Part shown: piece by piece, positions 62,005 to 64,000 of the stretch | Layout: every line of letters begins with the position of its first letter | Numbering within the stretch: position 1 is the first letter of the stretch | Assembly: GCF_040115645.1 (NCBI RefSeq) | Contig: NC_089578.1 | Coordinates: forward strand, 620,001 to 684,000 | Source: Euwallacea fornicatus | Lineage: Eukaryota; Arthropoda; Insecta; Coleoptera; Curculionidae | Direction: 5' to 3' | Length of the DNA stretch: 64,000 nucleotides | Position numbers and translations under genes: made by a program | Notes under the pieces: model-generated | Told to the model about the DNA's origin: nothing | Seen by the model: the letters and a program-made list of their open reading frames with translations, nothing else | Databases searched by the model: none

Positions 62005-62632
62005 AAAAAAAGTGTTCGTACAGCCGGGGGAAAAAATTCTGTAAACCATAATTTTTTACTGATCTTGTTCAAATTTTGTATAATGAAAATTCAGACCTAA
62101 ACTCAGATTGCTTGTTCTAGTAATTTTTTAAATTTTAATTTTTAGAATGCTTTTCAGGGTCTTAAAAAAACTCCGTTTTGGGAACTTCTTGTGCGGTGAA
62201 AATGTTGCAATATGGTTTTAATCATCTTGTAGAAGGGATTTTTCTCCACATAACCAGAAAATTTGATAAAATTTGAACAAATAAGGGAGTTGCGGTCTTT
62301 GAAAATCGTAATTTTTGACGATTTTCACGCAAAATGATGAAATTTAGACATTTTTGACGATTTCCAAAGCTACAACTCCCTCATTTGTTCGAATTTGATC
62401 AAATTTTCAGGATACATGTAAAAAAATCCCCACTAAAAGATTGTTAAAACCATATTGAAAAATTTCCACCGCATAAGAAGTTTCTGTAACGGAGTTTTTT
62501 CAAGACCCTGAAAAACACTGTGAAATGTCAATTTTCAAAAGTTTCTTGAACACGTGAACTGAGTTTAGGTTTTCGTTATACAAAATTTGAACAAGATCAG
62601 TTAAAAATTACGATTTACAGAATTTTTTTCCG
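62005..62632. mobile_element. Imperfect palindrome of about 620 bp
   Basis: The left half from GTAAACCATAATTTTTTACT is mirrored at the right end by its diverged complement ending in AAAAATTACGATTTAC. Matching inner pairs include TGTATAATGAAAATTC/GTTTTCGTTATACA, GGGTCTTAAAAAAACTCCGT/ACGGAGTTTTTTCAAGACCC and AGGGAGTTG/CAACTCCCT. The centre is near 62325. Single arms of the same family occur near 3005-3185 and 45248-45365. Confidence 0.85.
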
Positions 62633-63028
62633 GCCGTTTTGAGTAACTGTAAGGGCGGTAACGCTTCGTTTTCAAAATAACAAACAGAAAGGATGGACTT
62701 GTAATACGAACACTGCTTGGAATTACAAGAATAAAGCAGTGATAAAAAAGAGAGAGAAAAAAAAAGAAAAAAAAATCTAACGGGGTCATGTCTGGAAAAC
62801 GGGCTGGCTAAGAATGTTCCGAACAGGCGCTTCTGGTGTAAATTTTGCATTGTGTTCAGGTGCATCATCCTGTTGGAACCAGAAATTATGTGTTAAAGCC
62901 AACGAGAGATAATTTGAAGCTCCCTTCAAATCACTTTTGAGAAAAAAGGGGAGGGCGCCTGCGCCGCTAAGGAATCGGTTACAAAAGAAAGGACCAAGCA
63001 TTCGTGTTCCAAATGTTTCAGTCCGCAC
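62601..63028 (-). mobile_element. Mariner-type transposase remnant, copy at 63 kb
   Basis: The - strand decodes to NFWFQQDDAPEHNAKF, the block that carries the second catalytic Asp in many insect mariner/IS630 transposases (usual form MWFQQDGAPPH). After a frameshift it continues as ARFPDMTPLDFF and a poly-Phe run. Stops and frameshifts make it inactive. It abuts the 62-kb palindrome. Confidence 0.8.
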
Positions 63029-63814
63029 ATTAAACCCAAAGCGACGTCAATAATGCGCAATCCTGTATACCTGGGGGGGTTCTCCCAAGACCAGCAGTGT
63101 ATTTTTTTTATTTATAATTTAATTTAAAAATATAATAAATGAAAAAATATAATAAAATTTATTCGTTATGAATGTACCTTTTTTTAATTTTTTTAAAAAT
63201 TGGATCTATGCAAATTTTCACGAAGCACTATATTATACAGGGTGAGGCCAACTCGAGCCGATTTTATTTTAGATAAAACATGCCACATAAGCGATCGGAA
63301 AGCTCATGTTTAGTTTTTCCAAGGGCGTAATGTGAGTTTTATCGGATTTTGAAAAATGTTTTTCCCATATCTCCCCTAGTTTTTCATGTATGTATTTTTA
63401 CCTAAAATTTGGACCGAGGATTATTTTTGATGGTTTGCGCGTTTCGAAATGTGAAAGTGAATATCTGCAGGAACATACGGTGATATTTTTGTCAGCATAT
63501 CTTGTTTATTAAATTTCTCAAAAACAAAGCCAGTGGCGCACGGTGTGGGGATTGTAAAAGGCCGTGGAAAAAATGTTACCGTGTCAAAACAAATAATTTT
63601 GTTTGACGTGGACGCGCCACTGGATTTACTCATTATAACTGACCCAACTTCCGAATTTAAACTAAGTATCTTTTCAAAAAAAAACTAACAAATTTGCAGA
63701 AAATGTTAAGAAAACTTATAATTTTAACACCCAGTATATCAAAAATTTCTCCATATGGACTTATTGGGCGGGCTAGAATTCTCTGCTTGTATGATCTGAC
63801 TCCTTGCATGTGTC

Positions 63815-64000
63815 GGAAATTTAGTAGTTTAAAAATTTCAGTATTACGGTGTTAGAGTTGATAATACGCAAACCAACACAGAGCCATCTAGCGGCGATCA
63901 CTGCCTAACTAGTTTACTGGTACCGCCGCTACCAAAAGGCGTAGAGTCGGGGAATCCCCTTTGGGGCTACGTTTACCTTGGAAACGGACAAGGAAGGGGC
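63815..64000 (+). repeat. Dispersed repeat, copy 2 (partner at 54330-54525)
   Basis: It is colinear with the first copy, including CAGAGCCATCTAGCGG and CTACGTTTACCTTGGAAACG, and is cut by the end of the window. Confidence 0.7.

Overview
The window is nuclear DNA of an insect. Split genes with very short introns (about 48-60 nt), insect-type gene families and a high load of decayed Tc1/mariner-class transposons support this. A beetle would fit, but the species is inference. No tRNA, rRNA, CRISPR array or bacterial-type operon was recognised.

Five protein-coding genes can be built exon by exon with consistent splice phase. (1) A + strand integrin alpha subunit, closest to insect alpha-PS2/inflated, occupies about 1.07-14.59 kb; its 5' exons lie outside the window. 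(2) A - strand gene at 20.13-25.95 kb encodes a cysteine-rich, single-pass membrane protein with several PPxY motifs, of the WBP1/WBP1L/VOPP1 type; its first exon was not found. (3) A - strand Rab3GAP non-catalytic subunit (RAB3GAP2) lies at 31.41-36.79 kb and appears complete (12 exons, about 1387 residues). (4) A + strand NADPH-dependent diflavin oxidoreductase (NDOR1/Tah18) lies at 38.15-40.75 kb and is complete (6 exons, 601 residues). (5) A - strand equilibrative nucleoside transporter (SLC29/ENT) lies at 42.56-46.10 kb and lacks only its short first exon. RAB3GAP2 and NDOR1 are head to head across about 1.36 kb. NDOR1 and the ENT gene are tail to tail. The genes serve unrelated jobs: adhesion, WW-domain adaptor binding, Rab regulation, cytosolic Fe-S assembly and nucleoside uptake.

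The rest (14.6-20.1, 26-31 and 46-64 kb) is mostly intergenic or intronic and filled with repeats. The dominant signal is a family of inverted-repeat DNA elements whose ends read TACAGGGTG or close variants, in TA-flanked positions. Members range from about 290 bp to 1.3 kb. Several fold back on themselves with arms of 170-350 bp, and two enclose remnants of a mariner-type transposase with the motif PDLTPLDFF or a close variant. One member makes up about 95% of an intron of the WBP1-like gene and ends 5 nt from its acceptor AG.

The most unusual protein feature is a roughly 595-residue extra segment in the integrin ectodomain. It contains a 245-residue stretch of Arg/Glu/Gln-rich predicted helix, just before the furin-type cleavage site. 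Other points of interest are two GC-AG introns in RAB3GAP2, a 48-nt in-frame intron in NDOR1, a degenerate extra copy of an ENT exon downstream of the ENT gene, and four minisatellites.
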